Below are positions 32,268 to 43,033 of a stretch of 45,079 nucleotides of DNA, piece after piece. The notes below the pieces were generated by a model, which ran no database searches, had not been told where the DNA came from, and saw only the letters and a program-made list of their open reading frames with translations. Every line of letters begins with the position of its first letter. The stretch's first letter is position 1. Position numbers and translations under genes: made by a program. Origin of the DNA: Acidobacteriota bacterium (GTDB taxonomy: Bacteria; Acidobacteriota; Vicinamibacteria; Marinacidobacterales; Marinacidobacteraceae); the NCBI GenBank assembly GCA_022820545.1, contig JAJEFG010000020.1:1-45079 (forward strand). Reading direction: 5' to 3'.

Positions 32268-32296
32268 TCGGCAGGAAAGCCGACCGGGGCTAGAAT
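32268..32296 (+). promoter_or_regulatory. Predicted promoter of the TIGR01777 SDR gene
   Basis: TCGGCA (32268-32273), a 17-bp spacer and TAGAAT (32291-32296), the latter within GCTAGAAT. The start codon at 32312 follows after 15 nt, so the leader would be under 10 nt and lacks a ribosome site. It lies in the 107-bp divergent region shared with the S9 operon. Confidence 0.4.
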
Positions 32297-32311
32297 GCGA
32301 ACCGTCTTCGG

Positions 32312-33238
32312 ATGCGAGTTGGAATCACCGGCGCGACCGGCCTGATCGGCGGAGCGCTCGCTTCGGAACTGGCCGGCCGCGGCCACGAAGTCGTGGCGCT
32401 GACCCGGCGCGCCGGCACGCCCAGCGGGTTGCCGCCGGGGGTCGGCACGGCGCAGTGGAACCCCGGTGGCGGCGGAAACGACGCCGGCCTGGCGGGCGTG
32501 CTGGAGGGACTCGATTCCCTGGTCCACCTCGCCGGCGAGCCCGTCGGGAAACGCTGGACGCCCGCCCGGAAGCGCGCCATTCGCGAGAGCCGGGTCGGGG
32601 GTACGAGGACCCTGGTGGCGGCCCTCGGCGCCGCCCGGAGCCGGCCCGCCCGGCTGCTCGCGGCGTCGGCCGTGGGGTACTACGGACCCCGGGGCGACGA
32701 GGAACTCGACGAAGACGCAGCTCCGGGGACCGATTTCCTCGCCGAGGTGTGCACGGAGTGGGAGGACGCCAGCGCCAGCGCCCGGCAGGCAGGGGTCGAG
32801 ACGGTCCTGATGCGGATCGGGGTGGTGCTCTCCCCGCGCGGCGGCGCGCTTGGCACCATGCTGCCCCCGTTCCGCATGGGCGTGGGCGGCCGGGTCGGGA
32901 GCGGGCGCCAGTGGATGCCCTGGATCCACCTCGACGACGTGGCGGCCGCGATGGCGCACCTGCTGGAAGCCCCCGGCGGGTCCCTCGAACCGGTCTACAA
33001 CCTCACCGCCCCGAACCCGGTGACCAACGCGGACTTCACGAGCGCCCTGGGCAAGGCGCTCCGCCGGCCGACGGTCCTTCCGGTTCCGGGGTTCGGCATG
33101 CAGCTCGCGTTCGGCGAGATGGCCGGCGCGCTGCTGCTCTCCGGACAACGGGTCCTGCCCCGGCGGCTGCTCGCCTCCGGCTTCGACTTCCGCCACCCCG
33201 AGATCGGGCCGGCGCTGATGGACCTGGTGGGGAACTGA
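32312..33238 (+). CDS. TIGR01777-family SDR epimerase-like protein
   Basis: A 308-residue NAD(P)-binding protein of the extended short-chain dehydrogenase group known as TIGR01777 (YfcH in E. coli, SulA-like). The Rossmann motif GITGATGLIGGALA starts at residue 4. LVHLAGEPVGKRWTPARKRAI, SAVGYYGPRGDEELDE with the catalytic YxxxG-type tyrosine region, and WIHLDDVAAAM are group hallmarks. The C-terminal lid segment (RVLPRRLLASGFDFRHPEI) is standard. Its biochemical role is not known; links to cell division have been reported for relatives. The downstream PBP gene starts with the base after its stop codon (TGAGTG), so both are probably translated from one mRNA. Confidence 0.92.
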   Translation: MRVGITGATGLIGGALASELAGRGHEVVALTRRAGTPSGLPPGVGTAQWNPGGGGNDAGLAGVLEGLDSLVHLAGEPVGKRWTPARKRAIRESRVGGTRTLVAALGAARSRPARLLAASAVGYYGPRGDEELDEDAAPGTDFLAEVCTEWEDASASARQAGVETVLMRIGVVLSPRGGALGTMLPPFRMGVGGRVGSGRQWMPWIHLDDVAAAMAHLLEAPGGSLEPVYNLTAPNPVTNADFTSALGKALRRPTVLPVPGFGMQLAFGEMAGALLLSGQRVLPRRLLASGFDFRHPEIGPALMDLVGN

Positions 33239-35557
33239 GTGCCCGCTTCCCGAGGGACGCCACGCCGGGCGGCGGCGGGCCGCCGGTTCGCCCGGATCCT
33301 GATCGTCGTCTTCGCGTTTGGCGCGACCGCGGTCGCCGGCGCCATGCTCGGGTTGCTCGCCGCCTACCAGAGCGACATCCCGCTGATCGAGGAACTCGAA
33401 GCCTACGAGGGCACGGCGACGACCATCGTCTACGACCGTGACGGCGCCGAGATCGGGCAGTTCGCCGTCGAGCGCCGGATCGAGGTGGAGTACGAGGACC
33501 TGCCGCAGCACGTCCGCGATGCCTTCGTCGCGTTCGAGGACCAGCGTTTCTGGCAGCACTTCGGCTTCGATCCCCTGGGAATCGCGCGGGCGATCTTTGA
33601 CAACTTCCGGGCGGGCCGGATCGTGTCCGGCGCCAGCACGATCACCCAACAGGTCGCCCGTCAGCTGTTCCTGAACCGCGAGGAGACGCTGGAGCGGAAG
33701 ATCAAGGAAGCCATCACCGCGTTCCGCATCGAGCGCGCCTACCGCAAGGAAGAGATCCTCACTTTCCACGCGAACCAGGTCTTCCTGGGGTACAACAACT
33801 TCGGCATCGAGGCGGCGGCGCAGTTCTATCTGGACAAGGGCGCGTCCGAGCTGTCGGTGGGAGAGGCGGCGATGCTGACCGGCCTCGCTCCCAACCCCGG
33901 CCGGTTCAACCCATACCGCAATCGCGAGGTGGCGGAACGCCGGCGGGACATGGTGATCGGGCGGATGGTCGCCGAGGGGTACCTCGACGCCGACGCCGCG
34001 GCGGCGGCCCGCGCCGAGCCGATCCGGCTGCGGCCACGCGGCGCCGATGCCTTCGCGCCCCATTTCATGGAGATGGTGCGCGCCTACCTTCGTGACCACT
34101 ACGGAGACTCGAGGACCTACCGCGGAGGCCTCCGCGTCTATACGACGCTCGACAGCCGCATGCAGCGAACCGCCACCGAGTCGGTGGAGCTGGCGCTCCG
34201 CGCCCACGACAAGCGGATGGGGTTCCGGGGGTTCGCGAAGAACGTCCTCGACGAGGGAGTCGAACCGGCGGAGTACGAGGACGATTCCTGGAGCGCTCCC
34301 CTCGCGCTCGGCTCGGTGGTCCGCGGGGTGGTCACCGCCGCGGGAGAAGAGCCGGAGATCCGGATCGCGGACTACCGCGGCGGGGTGGACCACGAGGCGC
34401 TCGCCTGGACCTTCCAGACCGCGGACGAGCTCTTCCGGGTCGGAGACGTCGGGTGGTTCCGCATTCTGGCCAACGACCCCGAACCGGGGACGGAAACGGG
34501 AGACGCCGAAGCGGAGCGGCTCGATCTGGAACGGCCGCTCTTCGTACGGCTCGAACAGGAGCCGCTGGCCGAGGGCGCCTTCCTGGCGCTCGACATCGAC
34601 ACCGGGGCCATCCAGGCCGTGGTCGGGGGGTTCGACTTCGAGCGCAGCGAGTTCAACCGGGCCATCCAGGCGCGCCGGCAGCCGGGGTCGTCGTTCAAGC
34701 CCTTTGCCTACGGAGCCGCCCTCGCCACCGGGCGGCTGGCGCCGACCTCGCTAATCCTGGATGAGCCCTTCACCTGGATCGATCCGGTCAGCGACGAGCC
34801 CTACGAACCCCGGAACTACGACGGGGAACACCGGGGCTGGATCACCATGCGGAACGCCTTCGAGGGTTCGCGCAACGTCCCGGCGGTACGGATGGTGCAC
34901 GACATCGGTCCGGAGAACGTCGTGGCGCTCGCGCGCCGGCTGGGGATCCGGGGCGAAATGCTCCCCGTACTGTCGATCACGCTCGGTTCGAGCGGGGTCA
35001 CCCTGCTGGAAATGATCTCCGCCTACAGCGCGTTTCCCAACCAGGGCGTCCGCATGGAGCCGTACTTCGTCTCCCGGATCACGGATCGCGACGGCCGGGA
35101 GCTCGAACGGTTCTACCCCGAGACCGCCTCGGTGATTCCGGCTGATCTCGCCTACGTCATCACCCACCTGCTGGAGGGCGTGGTGGCCCGCGGCACGGCG
35201 GTGCGGGCGCGTCAGGTCGGCCGGCCGGTGGCGGGCAAGACCGGCACCACGAACGAGTTCACCGACGCCTGGTTCATCGGCTTCGACCCCGAGATCGCGG
35301 CCGGCGTCTGGGTCGGCAACGACAACAACGAGACGCTCGGAGAGCGGGAGAGCGGGGCCCGGGTGGCGTTGCCGGCCTGGGTGCACTTCATGCAGAACGG
35401 ACGCGACGCCCCGCCGCGGCAGGGGTTCCCGGCGCCGCCCACCGTGGCGCTCGTCCAGGTCGATCTCGAGAGCGGACAGCCCTCGGGCGGCGGACCCAAC
35501 TCGATTCTCGAAGCCTTCCTTCCCGGCACCGAACCGGTGACCGGCTACGACCGCTAG
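33239..35557 (+). CDS. mrcA: Class A penicillin-binding protein (PBP1A-type)
   Basis: A 772-residue bifunctional peptidoglycan synthase. A membrane anchor lies at about 19-42. The glycosyltransferase domain (GT51) has FEDQRFWQHFGFD with catalytic Glu100, GASTITQQVARQL, and ERKIKEAITAFRIE. Between about 300 and 440 there is an OB-like insert as in PBP1A. The transpeptidase has SSFK (nucleophile Ser484), SRN (544-546) and KTGTTNEF (667-674). It acts at the outer face of the inner membrane, polymerising and crosslinking glycan strands. The GTG at 33239 directly abuts the SDR stop codon, with a purine-rich GGTGGGGAA as ribosome site. The length is normal for the family. Confidence 0.95.
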   Translation: MPASRGTPRRAAAGRRFARILIVVFAFGATAVAGAMLGLLAAYQSDIPLIEELEAYEGTATTIVYDRDGAEIGQFAVERRIEVEYEDLPQHVRDAFVAFEDQRFWQHFGFDPLGIARAIFDNFRAGRIVSGASTITQQVARQLFLNREETLERKIKEAITAFRIERAYRKEEILTFHANQVFLGYNNFGIEAAAQFYLDKGASELSVGEAAMLTGLAPNPGRFNPYRNREVAERRRDMVIGRMVAEGYLDADAAAAARAEPIRLRPRGADAFAPHFMEMVRAYLRDHYGDSRTYRGGLRVYTTLDSRMQRTATESVELALRAHDKRMGFRGFAKNVLDEGVEPAEYEDDSWSAPLALGSVVRGVVTAAGEEPEIRIADYRGGVDHEALAWTFQTADELFRVGDVGWFRILANDPEPGTETGDAEAERLDLERPLFVRLEQEPLAEGAFLALDIDTGAIQAVVGGFDFERSEFNRAIQARRQPGSSFKPFAYGAALATGRLAPTSLILDEPFTWIDPVSDEPYEPRNYDGEHRGWITMRNAFEGSRNVPAVRMVHDIGPENVVALARRLGIRGEMLPVLSITLGSSGVTLLEMISAYSAFPNQGVRMEPYFVSRITDRDGRELERFYPETASVIPADLAYVITHLLEGVVARGTAVRARQVGRPVAGKTGTTNEFTDAWFIGFDPEIAAGVWVGNDNNETLGERESGARVALPAWVHFMQNGRDAPPRQGFPAPPTVALVQVDLESGQPSGGGPNSILEAFLPGTEPVTGYDR

Positions 35558-35605
35558 TCGCGCGTCCCCGGCACCGACGGGACGCGCTCCGCTTTCGATC
35601 ACTTC

Positions 35606-36223
35606 ATGAACAAGAAACTCGTCCTACTCGGCTGCGGGCTCGCGCTCGCCGCGATCCTCGTGGTCGCCGTCATCCTCTTCTTCTACGTCTCGTCGGCCTA
35701 CAACGGCCTGGTGTCGCTGGACGAAGCGGTGGCGGCCGGCTGGTCCCAGGTCGAAAACGTTTACCAGCGCCGCGCCGACCTGGTGCCTAACCTGGTGGCG
35801 ACGGTCCAGGGCGCCGCCGATTTCGAACGGGAGACCCTCGAAGCGGTGATCTCGGCGCGGTCCCGGGCGACCGGCGTCCAACTCTCCGGGAGCGACCTCC
35901 AGAATCCGCAGGCGCTGGCGCAGTTCGAAGCGGCCCAGGGGGCGCTTTCGAGCGCGCTCTCGCGCCTCATGGTGGTGGTCGAGCGCTACCCCGACATCAA
36001 GGCCAACCAGAACTTCCTGAGCCTCCAGGACGAACTGGCGGGCACCGAGAACCGGATCGCGGTCGAACGCCGGCGCTTCAACGAGGCGGCCCAGGCCTAC
36101 AACACGCGGCGCCGCGGATTCCCTACCCGAATCGTGGCCGGCTTCTTCGACTTCGGCGAGGCGGCCTACTTCGAGGCCGAAGAGGGCGCCGAGACGGCGC
36201 CCGAGGTGGACTTCAGCCGTTGA
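35606..36223 (+). CDS. lemA: LemA family membrane protein
   Basis: A 205-residue protein with one N-terminal membrane segment (about 6-30) and a helical periplasmic bundle. The LemA core is clear: YNGLVSLDEAVAAGWSQVEN, YQRRADLVPNLVATVQG, and later ENRIAVERRRFNEAAQAYN and FPTRIVAGFF. The function of LemA is not settled; envelope stress or protein quality roles have been suggested. It is followed by two TPM-domain genes, a common pairing. The stop TGA overlaps the TTG start of the next gene, so expression is coupled. The ATG at 35606 lies 48 bp after the PBP gene. Confidence 0.94.
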   Translation: MNKKLVLLGCGLALAAILVVAVILFFYVSSAYNGLVSLDEAVAAGWSQVENVYQRRADLVPNLVATVQGAADFERETLEAVISARSRATGVQLSGSDLQNPQALAQFEAAQGALSSALSRLMVVVERYPDIKANQNFLSLQDELAGTENRIAVERRRFNEAAQAYNTRRRGFPTRIVAGFFDFGEAAYFEAEEGAETAPEVDFSR

Positions 36224-37143
36224 CGCTCCGGTTCCTGCGGCGTCCGCTGGGCGCCGCCGTCCTCTGCCTCGCCGTCCAGGGCGCCGCCTTCGGCCAGGAG
36301 ACGCCGCTGCCGGAAATGACCGGCCGGGTCGTGGACCAGGCGGACCTGCTGTCCGCGGCCGAGGAAGCACAGCTCGCGGACTTCCTCGCCCGCCTCGAAG
36401 CCGAGACCTCGGTCCAGCTCGTCGTGGTCACCGTCCCGCGGATCGACGGCGCGATCGAGGACTTCAGCCTGCGGCTCGCGGAGGCGTGGCAGATCGGGCA
36501 GGCCGAGACCGACAACGGCGCCCTGGTGGTGGTTTCCCGGGACGACCGCACGGCGCGGATCGAGGTCGGATACGGCCTGGAGGCGGTGATTCCCGACGGT
36601 CTGGCGGGACGCATCATCCGTGACGAACTGGCGCCGCGGTTCGCCGCCGGGGATTTCGCGGGGGGCTTCGGCGCTACCGCGGCCGCGATCGCCCAGGCGG
36701 CGCGGGGCGAATACCAGGGCGCCGGTAGCGGAACGAGCGCGGTCGGGGGACGCCGGCCCGCGCGGCGGGGGGTTTCGACCCTGGTTCTGGTCGGCGCCCT
36801 CCTGCTGCTCCAGTTGCTCGGCTACATCGGAAACGCCTTTCATCCAGCCGGAGCCGCGGCAGCCGGGGGCGGCATCGCGGCGCTGCTCGGCTTCCTGATG
36901 ATCGGGGTCGGCTCCCTCTTCTGGCTGGTGCCGCTCGGCCTCCTGTCCGGCTTCGGCGCCACGGCCTTCACCAGGGCGACCGCCGGCAGCCGCAGCGGCT
37001 GGGGCTACGCGGGAATCCCCGGCGGCGGGGGCATGCTGTGGGGTTCTCCGGGGTTCCGCGGCGGTGGTTTCGGGGGTGGTCTTGGAGGTTTCGTCGGCGG
37101 CGGCGGCGGTTTCGGCGGCGGCGGCGCCAGCGGGAGCTGGTGA
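36220..37143 (+). CDS. TPM-domain membrane protein (YgcG family)
   Basis: A 307-residue exported, membrane-anchored protein. A signal ending near AAFGQ (about 25) is followed by the TPM domain (about 30-165: GRVVDQADLLSAAEEAQLADFL, QLVVVTVPRIDG, RIEVGYGLEAVIPDG). Two membrane segments lie at about 188-210 and 218-240. The tail is Gly/Ser/Phe-rich and ends GGGGASGSW, the usual low-complexity end of the family. TPM domains have been given phosphatase or chaperone-like roles in plants and bacteria; the role with LemA is unknown. Translation starts at TTG 36220, overlapping the LemA stop (TTGA), which explains the lack of a separate ribosome site. Confidence 0.9.
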   Translation: MTLRFLRRPLGAAVLCLAVQGAAFGQETPLPEMTGRVVDQADLLSAAEEAQLADFLARLEAETSVQLVVVTVPRIDGAIEDFSLRLAEAWQIGQAETDNGALVVVSRDDRTARIEVGYGLEAVIPDGLAGRIIRDELAPRFAAGDFAGGFGATAAAIAQAARGEYQGAGSGTSAVGGRRPARRGVSTLVLVGALLLLQLLGYIGNAFHPAGAAAAGGGIAALLGFLMIGVGSLFWLVPLGLLSGFGATAFTRATAGSRSGWGYAGIPGGGGMLWGSPGFRGGGFGGGLGGFVGGGGGFGGGGASGSW

Positions 37144-37171
37144 TGCGACAGGGACTCGTTCGGGCCTGACC

Positions 37172-37624
37172 ATGCGCGTTCCGAAGCCCCTCCGATCCCA
37201 CCTCTCCGAGGAGGATCTCGACCGGATCGCCGCCGCGATCTCCGAAGCCGAGCGGGAAACCTCGGGGGAACTGCGGGTCCACGTGGTGGCGCGGCTCCTG
37301 CCGCTCGAAAACGCCCGCAAACGGGCCGTGCGCGAGTTCTTCCGGTTGGGGGTGGACCGCACGAAGGACGGCTCGGGCGTCCTGCTGTTCCTGGCGGTCC
37401 GGTCCCACCGCTTCGAGATCGTGGCGGACCGGGCGATCAACGAAAAGGTGGGGGAGGAAGCCTGGAACGAGATCGCACTTGAAATCACGAGCCACATCCG
37501 CGAAAACGGCATCGCCGACGGCCTCGAACACGGGGTTCGCCGCATCGGAGACTTCCTTTCCGAGCACTTCCCTATCCGGCCCGACGACGTGAACGAGCTT
37601 CCGGACGAGGTCACGTTTGGCTGA
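37172..37624 (+). CDS. Second TPM-domain protein, soluble
   Basis: A 150-residue protein with no signal or membrane segment. It contains a short TPM domain: LSEEDLDRIAAAISEAERETSGELRVHV, then VLLFLAVRSHRFEIVADRAIN and VGEEAWNEIALEITSHIREN. The GVLLFLAVxxHRFEIVADRAI pattern is typical of the small cytosolic TPM proteins that accompany LemA operons. The start is ATG at 37172, 28 bp after the larger TPM gene; the reading frame is open further upstream but overlaps the Gly-rich end of that gene. The role is unknown. It ends the PBP-LemA-TPM-TPM run, after which composition changes sharply. Confidence 0.87.
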   Translation: MRVPKPLRSHLSEEDLDRIAAAISEAERETSGELRVHVVARLLPLENARKRAVREFFRLGVDRTKDGSGVLLFLAVRSHRFEIVADRAINEKVGEEAWNEIALEITSHIRENGIADGLEHGVRRIGDFLSEHFPIRPDDVNELPDEVTFG

Positions 37625-37838
37625 CCAGGATATAACAAGGGACGACTAATATTTACGCACCCTTTCCGTCACATCTAATGAACGTTTTGTCAATGACTTA
37701 TGACGAGGTTGATAAGGTGTCACGCAGTAATTCGTCCGGCGTGCTAGGCTCATGGCGCGTTTCGGCATCCGCCGGGACGTACTCTCCGGGTTTCGGCATC
37801 CGCCGGTTCCCGACTGCACTCGAGGGAGAAACGCTCCG
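37625..37838 (+). promoter_or_regulatory. AT-rich upstream region of lon with candidate promoters
   Basis: The stretch 37625-37740 is only about 44% GC, far below its surroundings. Candidate promoter elements are TTGTCA (37687-37692) with GATAAG 18 bp on, and an extended -10 TGCTAGGCT at 37742-37750 that would give a leader of about 80 nt. A perfect TTGACA also occurs on the minus strand at 37689-37694. I see no CIRCE element and no convincing heat-shock sigma32 consensus. The region also contains the direct repeats annotated separately. Confidence 0.45.
37760..37806 (+). repeat. Pair of 16-bp direct repeats in the lon leader
   Basis: TTTCGGCATCCGCCGG occurs at 37760-37775 and again, identical, at 37791-37806, 31 bp apart (about three helical turns). 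The copies lie just downstream of the TGCTAGGCT box and 33 bp before the lon start codon. They are a good candidate for a repressor or activator site, or a leader RNA element. They are not found elsewhere in the window. Confidence 0.7.
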
Positions 37839-40310
<2,472 letters not shown>

Positions 40311-40352
40311 CGTCGCTCCGGTGGCGAGCCCGGAATCCGGGCCGTCCGCCTC

Positions 40353-41267
40353 TTGAAGTACCGCGACTACTACGCCGTCCTGGGAGTCGGGAAGCAGGCC
40401 GACGCGCAGGCGATCAAGCAGGCCTACCGGCGCCTCGCGCGAAAACACCATCCCGACCTGAATCCGGGCGACCGCCAGGCCGCGGACCGCTTCAAGGAAA
40501 TCGGGGAGGCCTACGAGGTCCTCTCCGACCCGGATCGGCGCCGCCGGTATGACCAGTTGGGGCCCGACTGGGCCCGGCACGTCCGCACGGCCCGGCCCGG
40601 GGCGGCGGGGACGGCGGGCGGGCCGCAGCCCGATCCGCGCACCTTCGGCGACTTCTCCAGTTTCTTTCACCACCTGTTCGGGCCCGACTCGCCGTTCGGC
40701 CCGCTCGAGGGAAGAACGCGGCGGGCGCCGGGGTGGCCGCCTTCCGCCCGCTACCGGCCTCCGGGGCCGGCGGCGGATGCTCCCGGGCGGACCGGTGTCG
40801 TGGAGATCAGCTTCGAGGAGGCGTATCGCGGCGCGCTCCGGCAACTCCACACGGGCCAGACCGGTTCCTACCGGGTCCGGATCCCGCCGGGGGTCCGGGA
40901 CGGCGCCCGTCTGAAGGTGCGGACGCCGGACGGCGATGCGATGCTCACCGTCCGCATCGCGAGCCACCCGCGGTTCCGGCGCGAGGGAGACAACCTCGAG
41001 ATCGAAGTCCCGGTCCGTTTCGCGGAAGCGGCGCTTGGCGGGGAGATCGAGGTCCCGACGCTCGGGGACCCCGTCCGCATCCGCATCCCGGCGGGAATCT
41101 CCGGCGGCGCCGCGCTCCGGGTCCCGGGGCGGGGCATGCCCCGTCCCGGCGGGGGTCACGGCGACCTGGTGGTTCGGGTCCGGATCGCCGTGCCCAAGGA
41201 CCTCACGCCGGAGCAGAAGGACTTCGTCCGCCGCTTCGAAGCCAGCGAAACTTCCTCAGACGAGTAG
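40353..41267 (+). CDS. CbpA-like DnaJ family co-chaperone
   Basis: A 304-residue J-domain protein. The J domain (1-70) carries YYAVLGVGKQADAQAIKQAY, the essential HPD at 33-35 and YEVLSDPDRRRRYDQ. A Gly/Pro/Arg-rich linker (about 75-145) follows. There is no zinc-finger Cys cluster. Two C-terminal beta domains (VEISFEEAYRGALRQL, VRIPPGVRDGARLKV, VPTLGDPVRIRIPAG) bind clients and lead to the dimerising end. This is CbpA/class B architecture; it should stimulate a DnaK not encoded here. Translation appears to start at TTG 40353 (the next codons give KYRDYY, the canonical opening). It follows lon by 42 bp. A structured repeat lies between its stop and tsaC. Confidence 0.92.
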   Translation: MKYRDYYAVLGVGKQADAQAIKQAYRRLARKHHPDLNPGDRQAADRFKEIGEAYEVLSDPDRRRRYDQLGPDWARHVRTARPGAAGTAGGPQPDPRTFGDFSSFFHHLFGPDSPFGPLEGRTRRAPGWPPSARYRPPGPAADAPGRTGVVEISFEEAYRGALRQLHTGQTGSYRVRIPPGVRDGARLKVRTPDGDAMLTVRIASHPRFRREGDNLEIEVPVRFAEAALGGEIEVPTLGDPVRIRIPAGISGGAALRVPGRGMPRPGGGHGDLVVRVRIAVPKDLTPEQKDFVRRFEASETSSDE

Positions 41268-41294
41268 GGCGGGAGAAGGCATCCACGGCGCCCT

Positions 41295-41449
41295 TCCGAG
41301 CGCCGGCCTCCGGCCGGCATCGCCGAGCGCAGCGAGGCGAAACCGCACACCCCGGAGCGGACCGCGGCTTTCGCGTTCCCATGGCGCGCGGCGTCATCAA
41401 TGCGGGTTTCGCGCTCCCGCGCGATGCCGGCCGGAGGCCGGCGCTCCGA
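41295..41449 (+). repeat. Complete bipartite structured repeat, MITE/BIME-like, 155 bp
   Basis: Terminal inverted repeats of 29 bp (41295-41323 and 41421-41449) differ by a single base. Each holds the GCCGGCC-GGA-GGCCGGC hairpin. The right half continues with the same TCGCGC-TCCC-GCGCGA hairpin as the window-edge copy. The left half has a different, imperfect hairpin, of the form TCGCC-GAGCGCAGCGA-GGCGA. The central 50 bp differ from the other copies. The element fills the gap between two convergent genes, ending 4 bp before the tsaC stop codon. Confidence 0.88.
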
Positions 41450-41453
41450 GCCG

Positions 41454-42071
41454 TCACCGCGCTTCGGGGGATTCGCTCCACAGGCCGTCGAGCCTCCCCC
41501 GCAGAACCCGCGGCGATTCGCCGGTCACGTCCACGATGACCGAGGGTTCCCCTCCGGGCGTCCGGCCCCCGTCCAGGATTCGAAGCGTCCCGGCATCGCG
41601 GCCGGCGAAAGCAGCACGCACCTCCGCGGCGGTGGTGAGCGGTGGAGCGCCGGTCGGATTGGCGCTCGTCGAGATCACCGGATGGCCGAGCGCCGCGGCG
41701 AGCGCGCGGGCCAGCGGATGCGAACTCACCCGCACCGCCACGGTGTCCGTCCTGGCGCCGCGGAGGGGCAGCACCAGGGTGACCGGCCCCGGCCAGCACC
41801 GGCCCGCGAGGGCGGCGGCCAGATCGGAGAGGACACAGACCGCCTCCACCTGCGCCCGGCTGGCGGCGATCCAGGGGAGCCGGCGGTCCCCCGGACGACC
41901 CTTGAGCCGGAACACCTCGGCCACCGCCTCGGGCGAGCGCGGGTCCGCGCCGAGGGCGTAGAAGGTTTCGGTCGGGAAGGCCACCACGGCTCCGGACCGC
42001 AGTTCCGCGGCCACCCGGCGTACCTCCCTCGCCTGCTCTTCCGGCAGAGAGTCGGGAATCAGCGAACCCAT
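41454..42071 (-). CDS. tsaC: Threonylcarbamoyl-AMP synthase, Sua5/YrdC/YwlC family
   Basis: A 205-residue cytosolic enzyme that makes threonylcarbamoyl-AMP from threonine, bicarbonate and ATP, the first step of the t6A modification at position 37 of ANN-decoding tRNAs. Motifs are GAVVAFPTETFYALGADP near 27-44, VFRLKGRPGDRRLPW, the CWPGPVTLVLPL strand, VAVRVSSHPLARAL and ISTSANPTG. This is the short YrdC-only form without the Sua5 C-terminal domain. The start is ATG at 42071, 8 bp after the xerD stop, so it is the third gene of the murJ-xerD-tsaC run. Partner genes tsaB, tsaD and tsaE are outside the window. Confidence 0.93.
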   Translation of the reverse strand: MGSLIPDSLPEEQAREVRRVAAELRSGAVVAFPTETFYALGADPRSPEAVAEVFRLKGRPGDRRLPWIAASRAQVEAVCVLSDLAAALAGRCWPGPVTLVLPLRGARTDTVAVRVSSHPLARALAAALGHPVISTSANPTGAPPLTTAAEVRAAFAGRDAGTLRILDGGRTPGGEPSVIVDVTGESPRVLRGRLDGLWSESPEAR

Positions 42072-42079
42072 CCTGCGGC

Positions 42080-43033
42080 TCAGGACTCACCCCGCCGGGC
42101 GCGCGGATGATGCTGGTCGTACACCCGGCGCAGTCGCTCCTCGGTGACGTGCGTATAGATCTGCGTGGTGGAGATCGAGGCGTGGCCGAGCATCTGCTGC
42201 AGGCTTCTGAGATCCGCCCCGCGCTCGAGGAGATGTGTCGCGAACGAGTGCCGCAGGACGTGAGGCGAGAAACGACGCGGGATGCCGGCCTGCTCTCCAC
42301 GGGTCCTGACGATCTGCCAGAACCGCTGGCGGGTCATGGCGCCTCCCCGAGCGGTGACGAACAGCCACGAGGAACCGGCCTTGGGTGTCCCCTCCCCCAG
42401 GACCCGCGGGCGGCCCTCCGCCATCCACGCGTCCAGGGTTGCCGCCGCGACGTCTCCGTAGGGGACGATGCGCGTCTTGTCGCCCTTGCCGGTCACGGTG
42501 ACGTAGCCCGGCGTGTCGTCCCGGGCCGCGACCACGTCGGTCGTCCTGAGACCCACGAGTTCGGACACCCGGAGACCGGTGGCGTAGAGCATCTCGAGCA
42601 TGGCCCGGTCGCGGAGCCCCAACGGCGAATCATCGGGCGCCGCGAGCAGCCGTTCGACTTCGTCCGGGGACAGGTAGCGGGGGAGCCCCGGGAGGGCCCG
42701 CGCCACCGTGATTCCGTCGGTGGGATCGCGCTCGATGAACCCCTCGGACTGCCAGAAGGCGTAGGCGCCGCGGACCGCGGAAGTGATCCGCTGGATCGAA
42801 CGGAACGCGAGGCCGCGGCGGTGGAGATGGGTCAGGAAGCGCTGCAGGTCGCCCGTGCCCAGTTCGGCGAGCGGCCGCTTCCCGCTGAACGCGTCCAGCT
42901 TCCCGAGATCGCGGCGGTAGGCATCGAGCGTGTTCGCCGAGAGCCGGCGCTCCACCCGGAGGTGGTGCAGGAACTCGTCCACCTGCGGGTCCGGGCGGGG
43001 CGTCCCGCCGGATTTCCCCGCGCGGCCGCTCAT
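42080..43033 (-). CDS. xerD: Tyrosine recombinase XerD/XerC type
   Basis: A 317-residue site-specific recombinase. The N-terminal SAM-like core-binding domain (about 15-105) has QVDEFLHHLRVERRLSANTL. The catalytic domain shows the full R-K-H-R-H-Y set: Arg155 (ATGLRVSEL), Lys183 (GKGDK), His258 and Arg261 (PHVLRHSFATHLL), His284 (LGHASISTT) and Tyr293 (QIYTHV). Xer enzymes resolve chromosome dimers at dif near the division septum. The sequence alone does not separate XerC from XerD, though LERGADLRSLQQMLGH is XerD-like. The ATG at 43033 overlaps the murJ stop (ATGA), so it is translationally coupled to murJ. No dif site was recognised nearby. Confidence 0.92.
   Translation of the reverse strand: MSGRAGKSGGTPRPDPQVDEFLHHLRVERRLSANTLDAYRRDLGKLDAFSGKRPLAELGTGDLQRFLTHLHRRGLAFRSIQRITSAVRGAYAFWQSEGFIERDPTDGITVARALPGLPRYLSPDEVERLLAAPDDSPLGLRDRAMLEMLYATGLRVSELVGLRTTDVVAARDDTPGYVTVTGKGDKTRIVPYGDVAAATLDAWMAEGRPRVLGEGTPKAGSSWLFVTARGGAMTRQRFWQIVRTRGEQAGIPRRFSPHVLRHSFATHLLERGADLRSLQQMLGHASISTTQIYTHVTEERLRRVYDQHHPRARRGES

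Noticed and set aside
37752..37838. Upstream ATG start for lon adding 29 residues
   Set aside because: The extension translates the direct repeats, has no family match, and the start at 37839 has a better ribosome site.
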